Source: Jackrogersella multiformis
Taxonomy: Eukaryota; Ascomycota; Sordariomycetes; Xylariales; Hypoxylaceae
Assembly (NCBI GenBank): GCA_902806575.1
Contig: CADCXD010000004.1
Location: forward strand, 2,976,001 to 3,040,000
DNA length: 64,000 nt
Reading direction: 5' to 3'
Position numbers and translations under genes: made by a program. This document shows positions 33,131 through 45,289 of this stretch, piece by piece (the stretch's first letter is position 1; each line of letters opens with the position of its first letter). The notes beneath the pieces were generated by a model that saw only the letters and a program-made list of their open reading frames with translations, did not search any database and was not told the origin of the DNA.

Positions 33131-36100
33131 ATGGTCAGACTGCGCGAGATCTCGCGCACTGCCGCCTTCGCCTGGTCTCCCAGCGCTAAAAAGCCAATCC
33201 TGGTGACCGGAACCAGAGCTGGAGCTGTAGATGCCGACTTCTCAGACGAGACAAAGCTGGAGTTGTGGGATCTGAACCTTGACAGCCTAGAACAAGGTCT
33301 CGAGCTTCAACCAATTACCAGCATCGCTGCTGATTCTAGGTAAACACTGGTCTGGACTATAGCGGTGAATCTATAACGTTGGCTGACAGACTGCTACTAG
33401 GTTCTACGACATCGCTTGGGGTCAGCCATCCGAAGACTACCCACAGGGCATCATTGCTGGTGCTCTCGAGAACGGATCGCTTGATCTCTGGGACGCCGAG
33501 AAGCTCATTTCCGGCGAATCTGATGCTTTAATATCGCGAACGACTAAGCACACCGGTGCTATCAAGTCCTTGCAATTCAATCCTATAAGACCTCAGATCC
33601 TAGCCACCGCCGGCGCCAAAGGGGAGCTCTTCATCTATGACGTACACGACCCCGAAAATGCCTTTCGTCTAGGCACTGCCGCAGCTCGATCGGATGATTT
33701 GGAATGTGTGGCATGGAATACGAAAGTCGCCCATATTCTCGCCACCGGCGGTTCTGGTGGTTTCGTCACCGTGTGGGATTTAAAGACTAAGAAGGCCTCA
33801 TTGACACTTAACAACAACCGTAAGGCTGTCAGTTCCATTGCGTGGGACCCGAATAATTCCACGAAGCTGTTGACTGCTACACCTGATGATATCGCTCCTG
33901 CCATCCTGCTATGGGATCTGCGAAACTCCAATGCGCCGGAGAGGACACTTCAGGGTCACGAGCAGGGTGTTCTGTCGGTGTCTTGGTGTCAGCAGGATGG
34001 TGATATTCTCATCTCTTGTGGAAAGGATAATAGGACACTGGTCTGGAACCCTCAGACAGGGGAACGTTATGGAGAATTTCCGGAAGTCACAAACTGGACA
34101 TTCCTGACCCGATTCCACCCTCACAACCCCAATCTCTCGGCGACTGCGTCTTTCGATGGAAAGATTACCATCCAGACGCTTCAAAATACAAACCCTTCAG
34201 CCGTACAGAACACCACTCAGAGTAACCTGGATGGCGAAGACTTCTTCACCCAGGCTCAGAGACAGCCTCAAGGCGCCGCTTTCTCCTTGGCGAAAGCTCC
34301 GAGGTGGTTCGAAACTCCGGTTGGAGTATCGTTCGGATTTGGTGGCAAACTCGTCATTGTTAAACAAAACCCCCACCAACCTGGCCAGAAGCGCTCCTCT
34401 ACGATTCAAATATCCCAGTTTTCCGTTGATTCAGACATTGGAACCGCTACTGACAAGTTTGAAGAATCACTGAAGTCTGGTGACGTCACGGCTATCTGTG
34501 AATCGCACATCGAACAGGCTAAATCGGACGAAGAGAAGGCTGACTGGCGTGTTTTGGAAACCCTGCTCGCTGAAAATCCGCGAAAACAAATTGTTGACTA
34601 TCTAGGTTTCAACGAGGAGGAGGAGGAGGAGGAAACGAAGGATGAATCAACTAATGGCGTAGCTGAGGAGACTGCCGAGACTAAGGAACCTGAGCCCGAG
34701 AAGCTGAACTCGGCAGCGAAAGGGCATAGGAAGCGTTTCTCAACTTTCTTCTCTGACGGGGGTGAGGGTGACGCCGAGGACTTCTTATCGAGTCTTTCGG
34801 CTACGAAAGGTGCTAAAACGGACAACCCTTTCCATCTGTTTGCCGACAGCGATACGGCTGTTGAAAAACAGATTACAAAGGCCTTGATGCTAGGACAGTT
34901 TGAGAATGCGACCGAAATCTGCTTGAAGGAAGGTCGTATGGCGGATGCATTCATGATTGCTAACTGCAGTGGAAAAGAACTTGTCGACAAGGTTCAAAAT
35001 GCTTATTTATCCCAGAAGACTGGGATGCCAAGCTATTTGCGACTTCTGGGTTCTGTTATCGTAAAAAATCTTTGGGATGTCGTCTATAACGCCGATCTAG
35101 CTGATTGGAGGGAGACTATGGTGACGCTCTGCACGTTTGCGGATCCTACGGAGTTCCCAGACTTATGCGAGGCTTTAGGCGACCGCATCTTTGAATCTGG
35201 TTCTAGAAAGGATGCCTCTTTCTGTTATTTAGTCGGCTCTAAGCTTGAGAAGGTCGTCGATATTTGGGTTACAGAATTGGAGGAAGCAGAGAAAGCTGGC
35301 CTAGCCGAGGCTGATGATTCAACCTTCTCTATTCATGCAAGATCTCTCCAGCACTTCATTGAGAAGGTCTCGGTATTCCGGCATGTAACAAAATTCCAAG
35401 ATACAGAGACAGGACTTCCTTCAGGTTGGAAGCTCTCCTCCCTGTACGATAAATACATCGAGTATGCCGATATTGTCGCATCGCATGGGCAACTGGAAGT
35501 TGCTCGGAAATACTTGAGTCTCTTGCCAGCCAAGTATTCCGCTGCTGACATGTCGCGCGAGCGTGTCCAGCTAGCGACACAGAAAGTAGCTCACCAGCCT
35601 ACCACACGACAGCCAGCTCATAAACCTTCGGTGGCTACGCGTGTATCTACTCGAACTACGTCTGTAGCAGCGGGCTATCAGCCGACTCAACCGACGGCCG
35701 GCATAAGTCCTGTCAACCCATACGCATCTTCGGTTGCCCAGACTCCTGCACAAAATCCCTACGCTCCACCAACCGTCGGCAACCCTTATGCTCCCCAAGG
35801 ATATCAACCACAACCCCAAGCTGTCCAGGCCCCACCACAGCATACAGGCTATGGCCCTCCGCCAACATCTTTTGGGGCTCCTCCAAGATCATCCACTCCG
35901 TCGTCAAAACCCCCTCCAAGAGCTTCGGAAGCAGGAAACTGGAACGACGTCCCCATGGTAACGAAAGCACCTCCCCGAAGGAATACTCCGAGTGCGATTG
36001 CTATGACGGCTCCGTTCGTCAACCAGGCAATGGCGCCACCGCAAAGTCCCTATGGCTCTCAGCGCGGAACAGCAACGCCGCCGCCACCGCCACCCAAAGG

Positions 36101-37004
36101 TCCACTACCTGGAAGGGTAATATCTCCTCTTGGTGGCCCCCCACAAGCCGGTCAACTGCCACCGCCACCTCGACCTGGATCTACCGCAGCGCAAACCTAC
36201 GCGCCTCCACCTGGTGTTCAATTGCCAGGAGGTGGTCCCGGTATGCCTCCGCCTCCGATGGGTCATGTCGTCCCTAGAATGGCCTCGCCTTACAATTCGG
36301 CGCCGACGGGTACTCCACCTACGAGCCGGTACACACCGGTACAGCCACCTCAGCCTAATCCCTCCCAGCAACCACCCATGGGTGGCCCTCCTCATGTCAA
36401 CCGAGCTCCTCCGCCAAATCCTTATGCTCAACCTCCCCAGGCAGCACAGTCTCATAATCAGTATGCCCCATCTCCTTACGGAGCTCCACCGGTGCATCAA
36501 GGACCGCCTCCTACTGGACCTCCGCCTGTCGGTGGCGGGCAATTACCTCCATCAACTTCGCCCGCACCCCCTCCGCCGCAAGCCGCGGCGCCACAGAAGG
36601 CCCGGCATCCCGCTGGTGATCGTTCCCACATTCCTCCTGGCGCTCAACAGTTAGTTGACATCCTGAGTCGCGACATGCAACGAGTAGCAGGCAAAGCTCC
36701 AGCTTCGTTTGCTCCTCAGGTCAAGGATACACAAAAACGACTAGGCCTCCTATTCGACCATCTCAACAACGAGGAATTAGTTAGGCCGGATACTATTGAG
36801 CAATTGACCATACTAGCTCAAGCATTGGAATCCAAGAACCATACAGAGGCACAACGACTCCAGGTAGAGATCCAACGGGATAAAACCGATGAATGCGGTA
36901 ATTGGATGGTATGTTGAATCTATTAATATGGTCTAGTATCATTGCTAACGAATATTTAGGTCGGAGTTAAACGCTTGGTCCAGATGAGCAAGGTTACGAA
37001 CTAG
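33131..37004 (+). CDS. SEC31: COPII outer-coat protein SEC31
   Basis: Exons 33131-33339, 33401-36908 and 36960-37004 give 1253 residues. The N-terminal third is a WD40 propeller (about residues 1-330, with repeated WD pairs such as KLELWDLN, SLDLWDAE and AILLWDLR). An alpha-solenoid follows at about 420-760, with LGQFENATEICLKEGRMADA typical of SEC31. The segment at about 780-1140 is a long Pro/Gln/Gly-rich linker that contacts SEC23. The last 110 residues are a conserved helical domain (PPGAQQLVDIL...LNNEELVRPDTIEQL). The three-part layout and size match SEC31. With SEC13 it forms the cage of vesicles leaving the ER. The first intron splits an Arg codon (AG|G). The last exon has 14 codons ending QMSKVTN. 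The start ATG at 33131 is preceded by in-frame codons but begins the conserved MVRLREISRTA. Confidence 0.93.
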
Positions 37005-37728
37005 GACGAATGTGACCGCACCGAAATAACTGCCCGTCTTTAACATATTCAAAATGCTGTGGGGGATCAGTTGTCACGGACTATGAAGTTGTAAAACTGT
37101 TTGACGAGTATATGTAGAGTGGTCGCATAGATAGGTTAGCCACCGAATTCAGAAGTTCCGGGTAATATTCAAGAAGTGCTGAGTGTCACGCTTGGTCATC
37201 CGTTCTTCAGCCTCTAGCAGAGTTCTCGTGCTATGATATCGTGGAATGTTCCCAGTTGGTCGGGCTACTTACGCATCGTTAGGTCGATACTCTAACGTTA
37301 TAACGACCATGTGCTTAGGTAAGACTACTCGCATAATAGATAAGAACCCAAAGTCGAAGAAACACAATAGCCTCAATAACTCCGAAGAATTATTAGTGAT
37401 TATCTAGGTAGGTATGTAGGCGGAACTTTCTGCTAGGTTATCACTGATAAATAGACGCCAACATAAGGAACAATGCAGAGCTAGACGGACTTTATGCGCG
37501 GAAAGGGGTATTAGGGGTTCAGGGATGACTATGCATACGGTAGGTCGTACAAGACAGGTAGTTGTCACGCTCGAGCAAGATTCGGTCAACGATTTGACTC
37601 ATATCCGCGAGGTTTAGCTGCCTGTACCAGGTGCTCCGATTTAGTGGATATGCTGGACAGTATGGCCAACCTAGGTATGGATAGATACCTTAGCTAACCC
37701 AGCACCGACAAGTTACTATTTGCTTCTC
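37005..37728. other. Spacer between SEC31 and the SDR relic
   Basis: About 720 bp with no open frame of note. It would hold the SEC31 3' UTR. Confidence 0.5.
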
Positions 37729-38183
37729 TAGTATCGAACAGGCGATCGCCCAGCACATCGCCAGCAACAAGCCGTCGCAGCGCGAGCCGGCCCGCCTGTC
37801 TGACATCCCAGACGGGGTGCTCGCGAACGTAACGTGACGTCGATGGGGGGCCTCCTCGGCAGCGCGGGCAACGCGCACTACCGCGCGAGTAGGTTCACGC
37901 TAGAGGAGTTCGCGGAGAGCCCGCCTGGAACGTGCACGTGTGCTGCGTGGAGCCCGGGGGCATCGCGGGAGAGGATGCCGAGGCGCGCGGCGTACGGGGG
38001 GCTGACGGGCGGGGTGATGATGGCATTTATGGAGGCGGTAGGGCGGCATCGAAGGTTTGCGAGGGGCGAGGAGGTGGCGAGTGGGTTTTACGATGGAGTG
38101 GGGAGTATGAGACGGATACCGATGAGACTGTCGCTGGGGAGGGATGTGGCGATGGTTATGAAGTAGAGCTTGAGAGGTTCTAG
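37729..38183 (+). pseudogene. Short-chain dehydrogenase relic, C-terminal half, multiple frameshifts
   Basis: A GC-rich island in AT-rich sequence. Translated in pieces it resembles the later part of a short-chain dehydrogenase: GVLANV, then in the next frame TSMGGLLGSAGNAHY (Ser and Tyr regions of the active site), then in another frame WNVHVCCVEPGGIAG, then back to RIPMRLSLGRDVAMVMK. The first frameshift is explained by a 5-bp tandem duplication (AACGTAACGT). The expected YxxxK site reads YRASR, so the catalytic Lys is changed to Arg. The N-terminal nucleotide-binding part (TGxxxGxG) is missing. So it is a decayed fragment, not a gene. It is not obviously a copy of the intact SDR at 45290. 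Confidence 0.7.
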
Positions 38184-38738
38184 TTTTATGTTTTATCCTA
38201 TCAATGTAGCAAGATCACATTTGAAAGCTTCTATAAATTCTCAGTTCCATGGTGGGCTTTTTCATACTCGTCTTTTTATTAATTTCCCTAAGTGCCTATC
38301 CGTATGTATCACCGAAGGAAAGCAAGAACAAGCTGATATGCAGTATTTGTAACCGGGGTAACTAGCATCAAGACGATGTCTCCTTCCTGTCTCCCTATGA
38401 CTTGCCATGAAGGCTCATCTTGTATGGTCCCCTTTACTCATTGGCCTTGGCATCGCCCCTTTCATAATCGAGAGATGGAAAAGGTCGATTATCAAATTGG
38501 TATTGATTGTTCTCTCGTCAAAATTGTGCTTCGTCATAGGCCGGATTCCACGTAAGTCACATCATTCCTAGTAAACTCCAATATAAGAATCACTCTCAGT
38601 TAGAGCTTGCCCCTTCACTTTACTATCTCCTTCGATATAGTTGCGAGCGCAAGGGCCATGACCCAATATGTAGGTATGCCATCGCCAATTAACTCTGGCT
38701 TCCTGGCCGGGTATCATCGCTAATATAATGTTGTTTCT
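38184..38738. other. Spacer between SDR relic and SDE2
   Basis: About 550 bp. A 47-codon open stretch from the ATG at 38407 has hydrophobic residues and a GTAAGT after it, but no family resemblance. Nothing else is seen. Confidence 0.45.
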
Positions 38739-39587
38739 TTATTTGCTTTCCTCATCTTCGTCGGAAGAACTCATGAACTCGTCGTCTTCGTCAAAACCGG
38801 CGAATGCTCTGGTAACCGGCTTTTTTGACGAAGTTTTTGTCGGTGGCATGGGGGCCTTAGAGTCGCTTGATTCCCCAGATTCTTCTTCGTTGCTGGATGA
38901 GTCCTCATCCATAGCCTCGGCAGAGGAAGAACCATGTGATGTGCCAAAGAGGTTGTCTTTGAAGTTCCCTGCCTTCATCGCAGCAAGAACCGCTTCGCGC
39001 GTTCGCTCACTAGCCTCTTCCTTATCCTCCACCCATTTGCCGTCCAGTCGGCCCTTCGTGCTGTTCTTGATCTCGTGTTCTCTTTGGTCTGCAGCATCGA
39101 CAATCTGTTGCCATCTTGCACGTCGCTTCTCTTTCTCCTTCTGTTCCATCTCGGGTTTGATTGCTAGGTATTCAGCCAACGCCTTAGCCTCGTTGACTGT
39201 TCTTATTCGACGCCCGTCGAGGTTCCTGCTGGATCCATTTTCGTCGCCTCGGTTCTTCTTCTTCTTTGATGACATGCGGCCACCAGCTGCTCGAAGCTGG
39301 GAGCCGAAGCCACCTTTGCCACCACATAGTGGGAGTGATAGTCGTAGGGACACGAATGCATCATCAGCATTGCAGAGGCCAGAGATCAGCTCATCGGAAG
39401 TAGATAGGAGCTGTCTGTTTGAAATAGTAGTGAGAATGAGGCGTGCGTCTGTCTCCGGTAATCGATCTTCGATGCAATGATGCAAGTCGGAGAAAGTTGT
39501 GGTTGGGGGAACAGGAAATGACAGAGTAGGAGGCAGGCCTAAGCCTGAAAATGTCGTAACAAAGACGTTGATATTTCTAGGCGCCAT
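38739..39587 (-). CDS. SDE2: SDE2 splicing factor with processed ubiquitin-like domain
   Basis: A single exon of 282 codons from the ATG at 39587. The N-terminal part is a ubiquitin-like fold (residues 1-90) ending at a Gly-Gly followed by K91: CGGKGGFGSQLRAAGGRMS, the cut site at which SDE2 is split into a UBL and a Lys-initiated active form. The central KNRGDENGSSRNLDGRRIRTV and LAEYLAIKPE segments are also typical, followed by an acidic serine-rich tail ending DDEFMSSSDEDEESK. In fission yeast SDE2 acts with the spliceosome on selected introns. An upstream extension of the reading frame to 39863 is not used because MAPRN starts the UBL. It is head-to-head with eS10. Confidence 0.87.
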   Translation of the reverse strand: MAPRNINVFVTTFSGLGLPPTLSFPVPPTTTFSDLHHCIEDRLPETDARLILTTISNRQLLSTSDELISGLCNADDAFVSLRLSLPLCGGKGGFGSQLRAAGGRMSSKKKKNRGDENGSSRNLDGRRIRTVNEAKALAEYLAIKPEMEQKEKEKRRARWQQIVDAADQREHEIKNSTKGRLDGKWVEDKEEASERTREAVLAAMKAGNFKDNLFGTSHGSSSAEAMDEDSSSNEEESGESSDSKAPMPPTKTSSKKPVTRAFAGFDEDDEFMSSSDEDEESK

Positions 39588-40035
39588 TATGCCTATGTGT
39601 GAAGGTCTTCGTGTGATTGACTGATTTGTTACTGGGTATGATGGTGTTAGATCAAATGTTGAAAGATTGCAAGGCGTAAAGAAAGGCCCGTACCTACCCA
39701 TATATATATAGTGTTGACTAAGCAACCTTGGGACTAGGGTGGGCGTTATCGATGCATGCCAAGATTTATGGTTCATTATCGATAAGTCGTTATCCAGCTG
39801 TCCAGATGTATGAGCCACAAAGTTAGCAGCCTCGAACGGCCCGTGCACAAATGAAGAAGCCACGGTGCCCCACTACCCATCCTAGTTCGCTTCCTTCTCC
39901 ACCATAGGGTTTTTGCGCACAACCAAAAATTACTTGACCTTCAATTCGCAAAAGTTATCATTCAGCCTGTCGACTTCTCATCAATCACGTCTATCAACCC
40001 ATTTCAACATCTTGCCACCATACCAAACCGTCAAG
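39588..40035. promoter_or_regulatory. Shared promoter region between SDE2 and eS10, with telobox-like TAGGGTTTTT
   Basis: A 448-bp spacer between two divergent start codons. TAGGGTTTTT at 39905-39914 resembles a telobox/Tbf1-like element known in promoters of ribosomal protein genes of many fungi, and lies 122 bp upstream of the eS10 ATG. A pyrimidine-rich leader follows. The motif role is inference. Confidence 0.4.
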
Positions 40036-40718
40036 ATGCTGATCCCGAAGGCTGACCGCAAGAAGATCCACGAGGTAAGATGCGCAACTCGATTTTTATT
40101 ATTTTGAATCGTCAGAATTGATGACCTAACCTTTTTTTCTCGTAACAGTACCTCTTCCGTGAGGGCGTACTCGTCGCGAAGAAGGACTTCAACCTTCCCA
40201 AGCACCCTGATATCGACACCAAGAACCTATTCGTTGTCAAGGCCCTCCAGTCTTTGAACTCCCGCGGCTACGTCAAGACTCAATTCTCTTGGCAATACTA
40301 CTACTACACCCTCACCCCCGAGGGTCTCGACTACCTACGTGAATGGCTTCACCTTCCCGCCGAGATCGTCCCTGCCACACACATCAAGCAACAGCGATCT
40401 CATGCTCCTCCCCGAGGCATGATGGGCGAGGGTGAGCGCGAACGACGACCATTCGGCCGTGGCCGTGGTGGTGACCGTGGTGGTGACCGTGGTGGTGACC
40501 GCGGCGACCGTGGCGACCGCGGCGACCGCGAGGGTGGTTACCGAAGACGTGATGCTGGTGGTGAGGGCAAGGAGAGTGGTGGTGCTCCTGGCGAATTCAA
40601 CCCTCAATTGTGAGTTTCCCAACCAGTCTACGATCTTGCTTATGTTCCTATACTTACAATAATTTTTAACAGCCGTGGTGGATTCGGTCGTGGCCGTGGT
40701 TCCGCTCCCCCCTCGTAA
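40036..40718 (+). CDS. RPS10: Small ribosomal subunit protein eS10
   Basis: Exons 40036-40074, 40149-40609 and 40673-40718 give 181 residues. The N-terminus MLIPKADRKKIHEYLFREGVLV and the YYYYTLTPEGLDYLREWLHLP segment identify eS10, which sits near the mRNA entry of the 40S head. The intron after codon 13 is an early one, as in many fungal RP genes. The C-terminus has an Arg/Gly/Asp array (repeated GGDR then GDR units, about residues 137-158) and a final exon RGGFGRGRGSAPPS, longer than in yeast. Codon use is that of a highly expressed gene. Divergent from SDE2. Confidence 0.94.
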
Positions 40719-42926
40719 GGAGGAGCATCTACTACCCTTGAAAATTCCTTCGACGCACATGATGACCGACATGAGCATGTACTCTACGGAATGGAGCACC
40801 TGCATAGTCGCGCTTCTACTCGCGTGATAGAAACTCGTGGGAGGAACCTCGGATGCACGGTTGGGAGTTATTAGGAGGCTTAATCCTCGGAAATCATCAA
40901 TGAATTATGGACATGCTTTTCCCATGAAGAAACCAGATTTCCCAATGATGCTTCTGACTCGATGTGATCAGGCTAATCGACTACGACAACAGACACTTAA
41001 TTTGAGACAGGTTCGTCAGTCGGTACGGCAAAAGAATACAGCCTGTTGATGTAAAGGGGATTGATGCTTCTCAGGACGCGTAAGAGGGGTTTGATAGGAG
41101 CTTGCTAGGCCTCTCCAACCATCTATTTCTCAGCAAACCCGGACATAGCAAGATATTGCATTTCAGTAACCGGTGTTAGCCAGGTAGTGCGTAAATAGGA
41201 AGCCGCGAGTGGTATAGATGCGTCCGTCGTACTTCCCAGCTAGAATTGCAACCCGAAGGTACCCCCCGGCTCCGGACTCACGGTAGGTACCTAGGTAATG
41301 TAAGAATGGAAACGACGGTCTTCTCAATTGTTACTCTGAATACCTGCCTAGATACATATATACCTAGAAGGTACTATCTACGTTCATCCACATGTAGCAA
41401 TTCTTGTCCTGTTCAATCTCGGCAATGTGTCTTAACATTTTCATCTTTCGAGCAACATTGATATGCCAAGCCCCGCGGAGTGGCCCGAATGCCCCATACA
41501 TATAGTATGTGCGTATCGATACCAACCAATTATGACTCGAAATTTGGACAAAGCAAACACAGGCCGCGCAAGTCGCCGTGAACTGACACATACAGATTGG
41601 ATCGGTCCAAGTATCGAACCGCGCATATAATGTCTGAAACTTTTCTAACGATGGAGTACAGTGTACAAGCTGTCTACCCCAGTGTCTCCGTGATCTTCGA
41701 TATTAGGTACTACAAACATGGGGTAGTACCCACGATATTTACCGTTGTCCGCTTTATGCAGTTTCGATGAAATCTTGGCTACTACACGATCACGATTCGC
41801 TTAGTCCCGGGTGTTTATCGCAGGTAAGCAGAATACAAGTGTAGTAATGCTTCCAAGAACCCGTGGTCTTGGGAACTACCTAGATAATCGACTAGTTGAA
41901 CTGAGAGCGGGATACTTTCCATAATATGACAGGCTTCAGCCACATCAGTCCTCCTCCAGTCATATCAATCGCGGGGGTCAAGTGACAACCGGGAGCCTCC
42001 TAAGTTAGAAGGCTGGCCGAGCTATCCGACAAAATGACAGAATTGAAACTTATTCAGCTTCAGATATTATTTCGTGATACTAATATCATTGGTCTATGGG
42101 TTAGCAACACGAGTACATCTAAGCAACTCATGCTGCCATATCGACACGGAGATAATAGGGACCAGCAGACGACGTTCTAGACAGAGTCCTCTCACAGAAG
42201 CGTGGTGACGCTGCAGAAGCCAAGCAATATGACGTCTAGATCCCCAAGGGGTTTTTTTTCTTTACGTCTTGTCTGACCATTTTCAACGGCATCGTCTATT
42301 GCAAGGCTAGTAGGTAGCTTCTGCAAGTAAATATTACCTGAGTGGGGTCGGTGACGCCCGCAACTCCAAGCTACACTACCAAGACACCACGAGGTAGTAT
42401 ACAGTACTTTGTAGTACTTATATCGAGCTATACCCTAGCGGGTCTAATTCCTGTTAGTCAATCCAATCAGCTGCGGTTTAGCTTGTCGCTTGTCTGCGAG
42501 GTGAACTCATCTCCTACCATGGCGGGGTGTAGGGGCGCAGGTCTGAGTTATTGCCCCTCCTTTGTCCTCCACTGCTCATGGTGGCTTATGGGTAGCTTTA
42601 CAGGCAAACTCATCAGGTGGTAGGAGCCAATCCCGTTAGGAGAACTGTGAATACTAGGTTGGGGTTTGTTCCTTTCCTTTCCCGCACGAGGCCTAATAAG
42701 AAGACTGTTGTCCCAGGATCTTCGTGTTTCTCCCAAGTTTCCCTTTGACAATACCGCAACAAGTCCATCTGCTCTGGTTTTAACATACAGACTATTTGCT
42801 TGAGCTACCTAGGTACCATATTTACCACTGCTCATACGTGACCTTTGTCCTGTTAGAGGCTTTGAAAACAGCTCCCGTTAGAATACCCCTCATCATACGA
42901 TAGACCTAGAGTCTTTAGAATCCAAG
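40719..42926. other. 2.2-kb spacer upstream of the polyol dehydrogenase
   Basis: No gene is seen. Exact TACCTAGGTA palindromes lie at 41288 and 42806. A tRNA B-box-like run near 41610 (minus strand) fails the consensus. The last few hundred bp should be the promoter of the dehydrogenase gene. Confidence 0.55.
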
Positions 42927-44490
42927 ATGGCTTCACTCCCAAAGACCATGAAGGCTCTCCGGCAAGTCTCATTTTTATCTATTTAAAGCTTTATGAAAAC
43001 ATACAACCCATCCAGCAAAGCTCGATCGAGCTGTTTTTACTGCCCTTTGCACATAACCTACTAACAACTGTAACTTTCATAGATACGAGAAGCCAGAAGA
43101 TTGGAGCATTGTTCAAGTTCCTCTACCTACGCTACGTGCTGGCGATGTCTTAGTCAAGGTCAAGGCAAGTCGATTCACCTTGCCTTCTGTAACCTCAACA
43201 ATCCTAACAAGTAGTAATTTCTTTAGGCTTGCGGTGTTTGCGGTACCGATTTACACATTCACGAGGGTGAATTCATTGCTGAATTCCCTCTTATTCCTGG
43301 TCATGAAACAATCGGCGTGGTTGTTGGTAAGAAATCCATTTGTAATGATATGTATCACGTAATCGGAATCTGACAACTATTACCAGCATTTGCCGATGAC
43401 GTCAAGGGCTTCAAGGTCGGCGACCGTGTTGCTGCTGATAACTCAGAACTCTGTGGACACTGGTGAGTCTAAGTATTATGTTGTCCTTATATGTGGTAAC
43501 CGACTCACATTTCAAAGCTTCTACTGCCGAAGAGGTCAGGAGCTTCTCTGCGAAGACTTCAAGGCTCACGGTGTTATTGGACTAGATGGTGGTTTTGCCG
43601 AATACGTGAGAGATGCCAATCCTTTGTGTTATCCTCAATTGACTAATTTCTCCGCTCTCGAATATAGGCTTCCTACACTCAAGGCCGTCTATTCAAGATC
43701 AACAACCTCAGTGATGTTGACGCCACCCTGATCGAGCCTGCCTCCTGTGCTATGCACGGTTTAGAGAAGATCGCCCCGAAGCCTGGCTCCCACGCTCTGT
43801 TGATCGGTGCTGGTCCTACCGGTCTCATGATGGCTCAGTTCTTGTACGAATATTACTTGACCCCTAGAGGATATTATTACTAATTGTCTTTAACAGGAAG
43901 CACAGCGGTGTCTCACAATTAACCATTGCCGCACCCGAGGGCTCCAAGATAGAATTAGCTAAGAGCCTCGATGCCGCCGATTTCTATGTTCCCCTCTCCC
44001 GATCGAACCCAACACCGCAATGGGACCAGATCAAAAAGGACAACCCGTATGGCTTCGATATTGGTAGGTGAAAAGATACATATAAACGATTATTAATAGC
44101 ACTAACATATGTGTATAGTCGTCGAAGCTAGTGGCAGCTCCAAGGTTCTTGAGGATGCCATCAACTACGTCCGCCGAGGAGGCAAGCTTGTTTGCTATGG
44201 TGTCTACCCCAACTCCGCTCGTGTCACTTGGGCACCATCCAAGATCTTCGGTGATGGTAAGTAGGATATAACCTTTTCTAGTGAACTAAGACTGACTGGA
44301 ATTAGAAATCACCATCATCGGCTCCTTCTCCGAGACTTACATGTTCCCATCCACCGTCGACTACCTGGACAGCGGCAAGGTTAAGACCAAGGGCATTGTC
44401 AACAAGACTTTCAAGCTCGAACAGTGGGGCGAGGCTCTCGAGAGCATCCGAAACAAGTCTGCCATTAAGGCTGCCATTGTTTTCGACTAA
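42927..44490 (+). CDS. Zinc-dependent medium-chain dehydrogenase, polyol (arabinitol/sorbitol) type
   Basis: Nine exons: 42927-42961, 43083-43164, 43227-43326, 43387-43462, 43518-43605, 43668-43843, 43897-44063, 44119-44256 and 44306-44490, giving 348 residues. The spliced protein has the catalytic-zinc ACGVCGTDLHIHEGEF and PGHE, a structural-zinc site with four Cys (LCGHCFYCRRGQELLC), GGFAEY, and a Rossmann motif LLIGAGPTGLMM. The 348-residue length and the four-Cys lobe fit sorbitol, xylitol and D-arabinitol dehydrogenases. The substrate cannot be told from this. Introns 1 and 2 start with GCAAGT instead of GT. In intron 1 only GC gives the right frame (CG|A TAC GAG). In intron 2 a weak alternative GT (GTCAAG) would also keep frame but lose two residues. 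Other introns are normal. Confidence 0.87.
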
Positions 44491-45289
44491 ATAAGATGTC
44501 GTAAAGCGCATACCCTGGGATAAGGAAAAGTAGCAATGGCCAAGGCCCTCAGTTAGATACAATGTAGTTAAAACAGACTCCTATTTTGAATAGAACCAAA
44601 AAAAAATCCGATTCGCCATCACACTAGTTCATCCTACTAGATCTGCAGATGATGAGACTAAACGGCGCAATCAACGCCAACCAATGAAATACCATATGTC
44701 TTCCCAAATAGGTATGCGGAACTTGAGCTGGGTAGTTAGTTAAGATGTAAGTGTAAGGGGGCTATCATTCGTTGGAATGGTTGTTTCGTCGTCGATATAA
44801 GCACCGACGACCCCACGACCTTGATGGCCAACCCTGTTGACGGGGAAACATGCGGACAGGTAGACGATAGTGATCTAGTGGATCACCTTTGCGTATGGAA
44901 GGGTGGTCCTAGCGCGTGATGTGACCTTGAACGTAACGGATAACAGTGCTATTAAAACGTAAGACTACCTAGGAGGTAGGTATGCAAACAGATGAAAAGT
45001 CGTATGTTGTTGTTATATACGGAAAGTTTCGGATATATCTTCATGCCACACGACTATGACCTAGGTTGATAGACCAATAAATATATGTGGAGAAGCCGTT
45101 ACCCCATACTCTAGGTATATTAGGTGATATCATACACCTAACACCCGGCTTCGTGGGCAGGTAGCACTTATGCAGGTGTAAAGTATAGTATATCTATATT
45201 AATCCATGCCACTCACCTTCGCTGTTCTCTCCAGTCCCCTAGCTTCTAGCTTCTAGCTTCTAGCTTCTAGCTTCTAACCTAAGCCCAAT
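44491..45289. other. Spacer with AGCTTCT tandem repeat
   Basis: About 800 bp between the dehydrogenase and the SDR. It includes a perfect five-unit AGCTTCT repeat at 45241-45275, 15 bp before the SDR start. No gene is seen. Confidence 0.55.
45241..45275. repeat. AGCTTCT heptamer, five perfect units
   Basis: Five tandem copies of AGCTTCT end 14 bp before the ATG of the SDR at 45290, so they lie in its leader or core promoter. Copy-number changes could affect its expression; that is speculation. Confidence 0.85.

Noticed and set aside
38407..38551. Short hydrophobic open stretch followed by GTAAGT
   Set aside because: No matching second exon or family resemblance; too short to support.
41605..41625. 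Minus-strand B-box-like run (GGTTCGATACT) as a tRNA
   Set aside because: Fails the final CC of the B box and no cloverleaf can be drawn.
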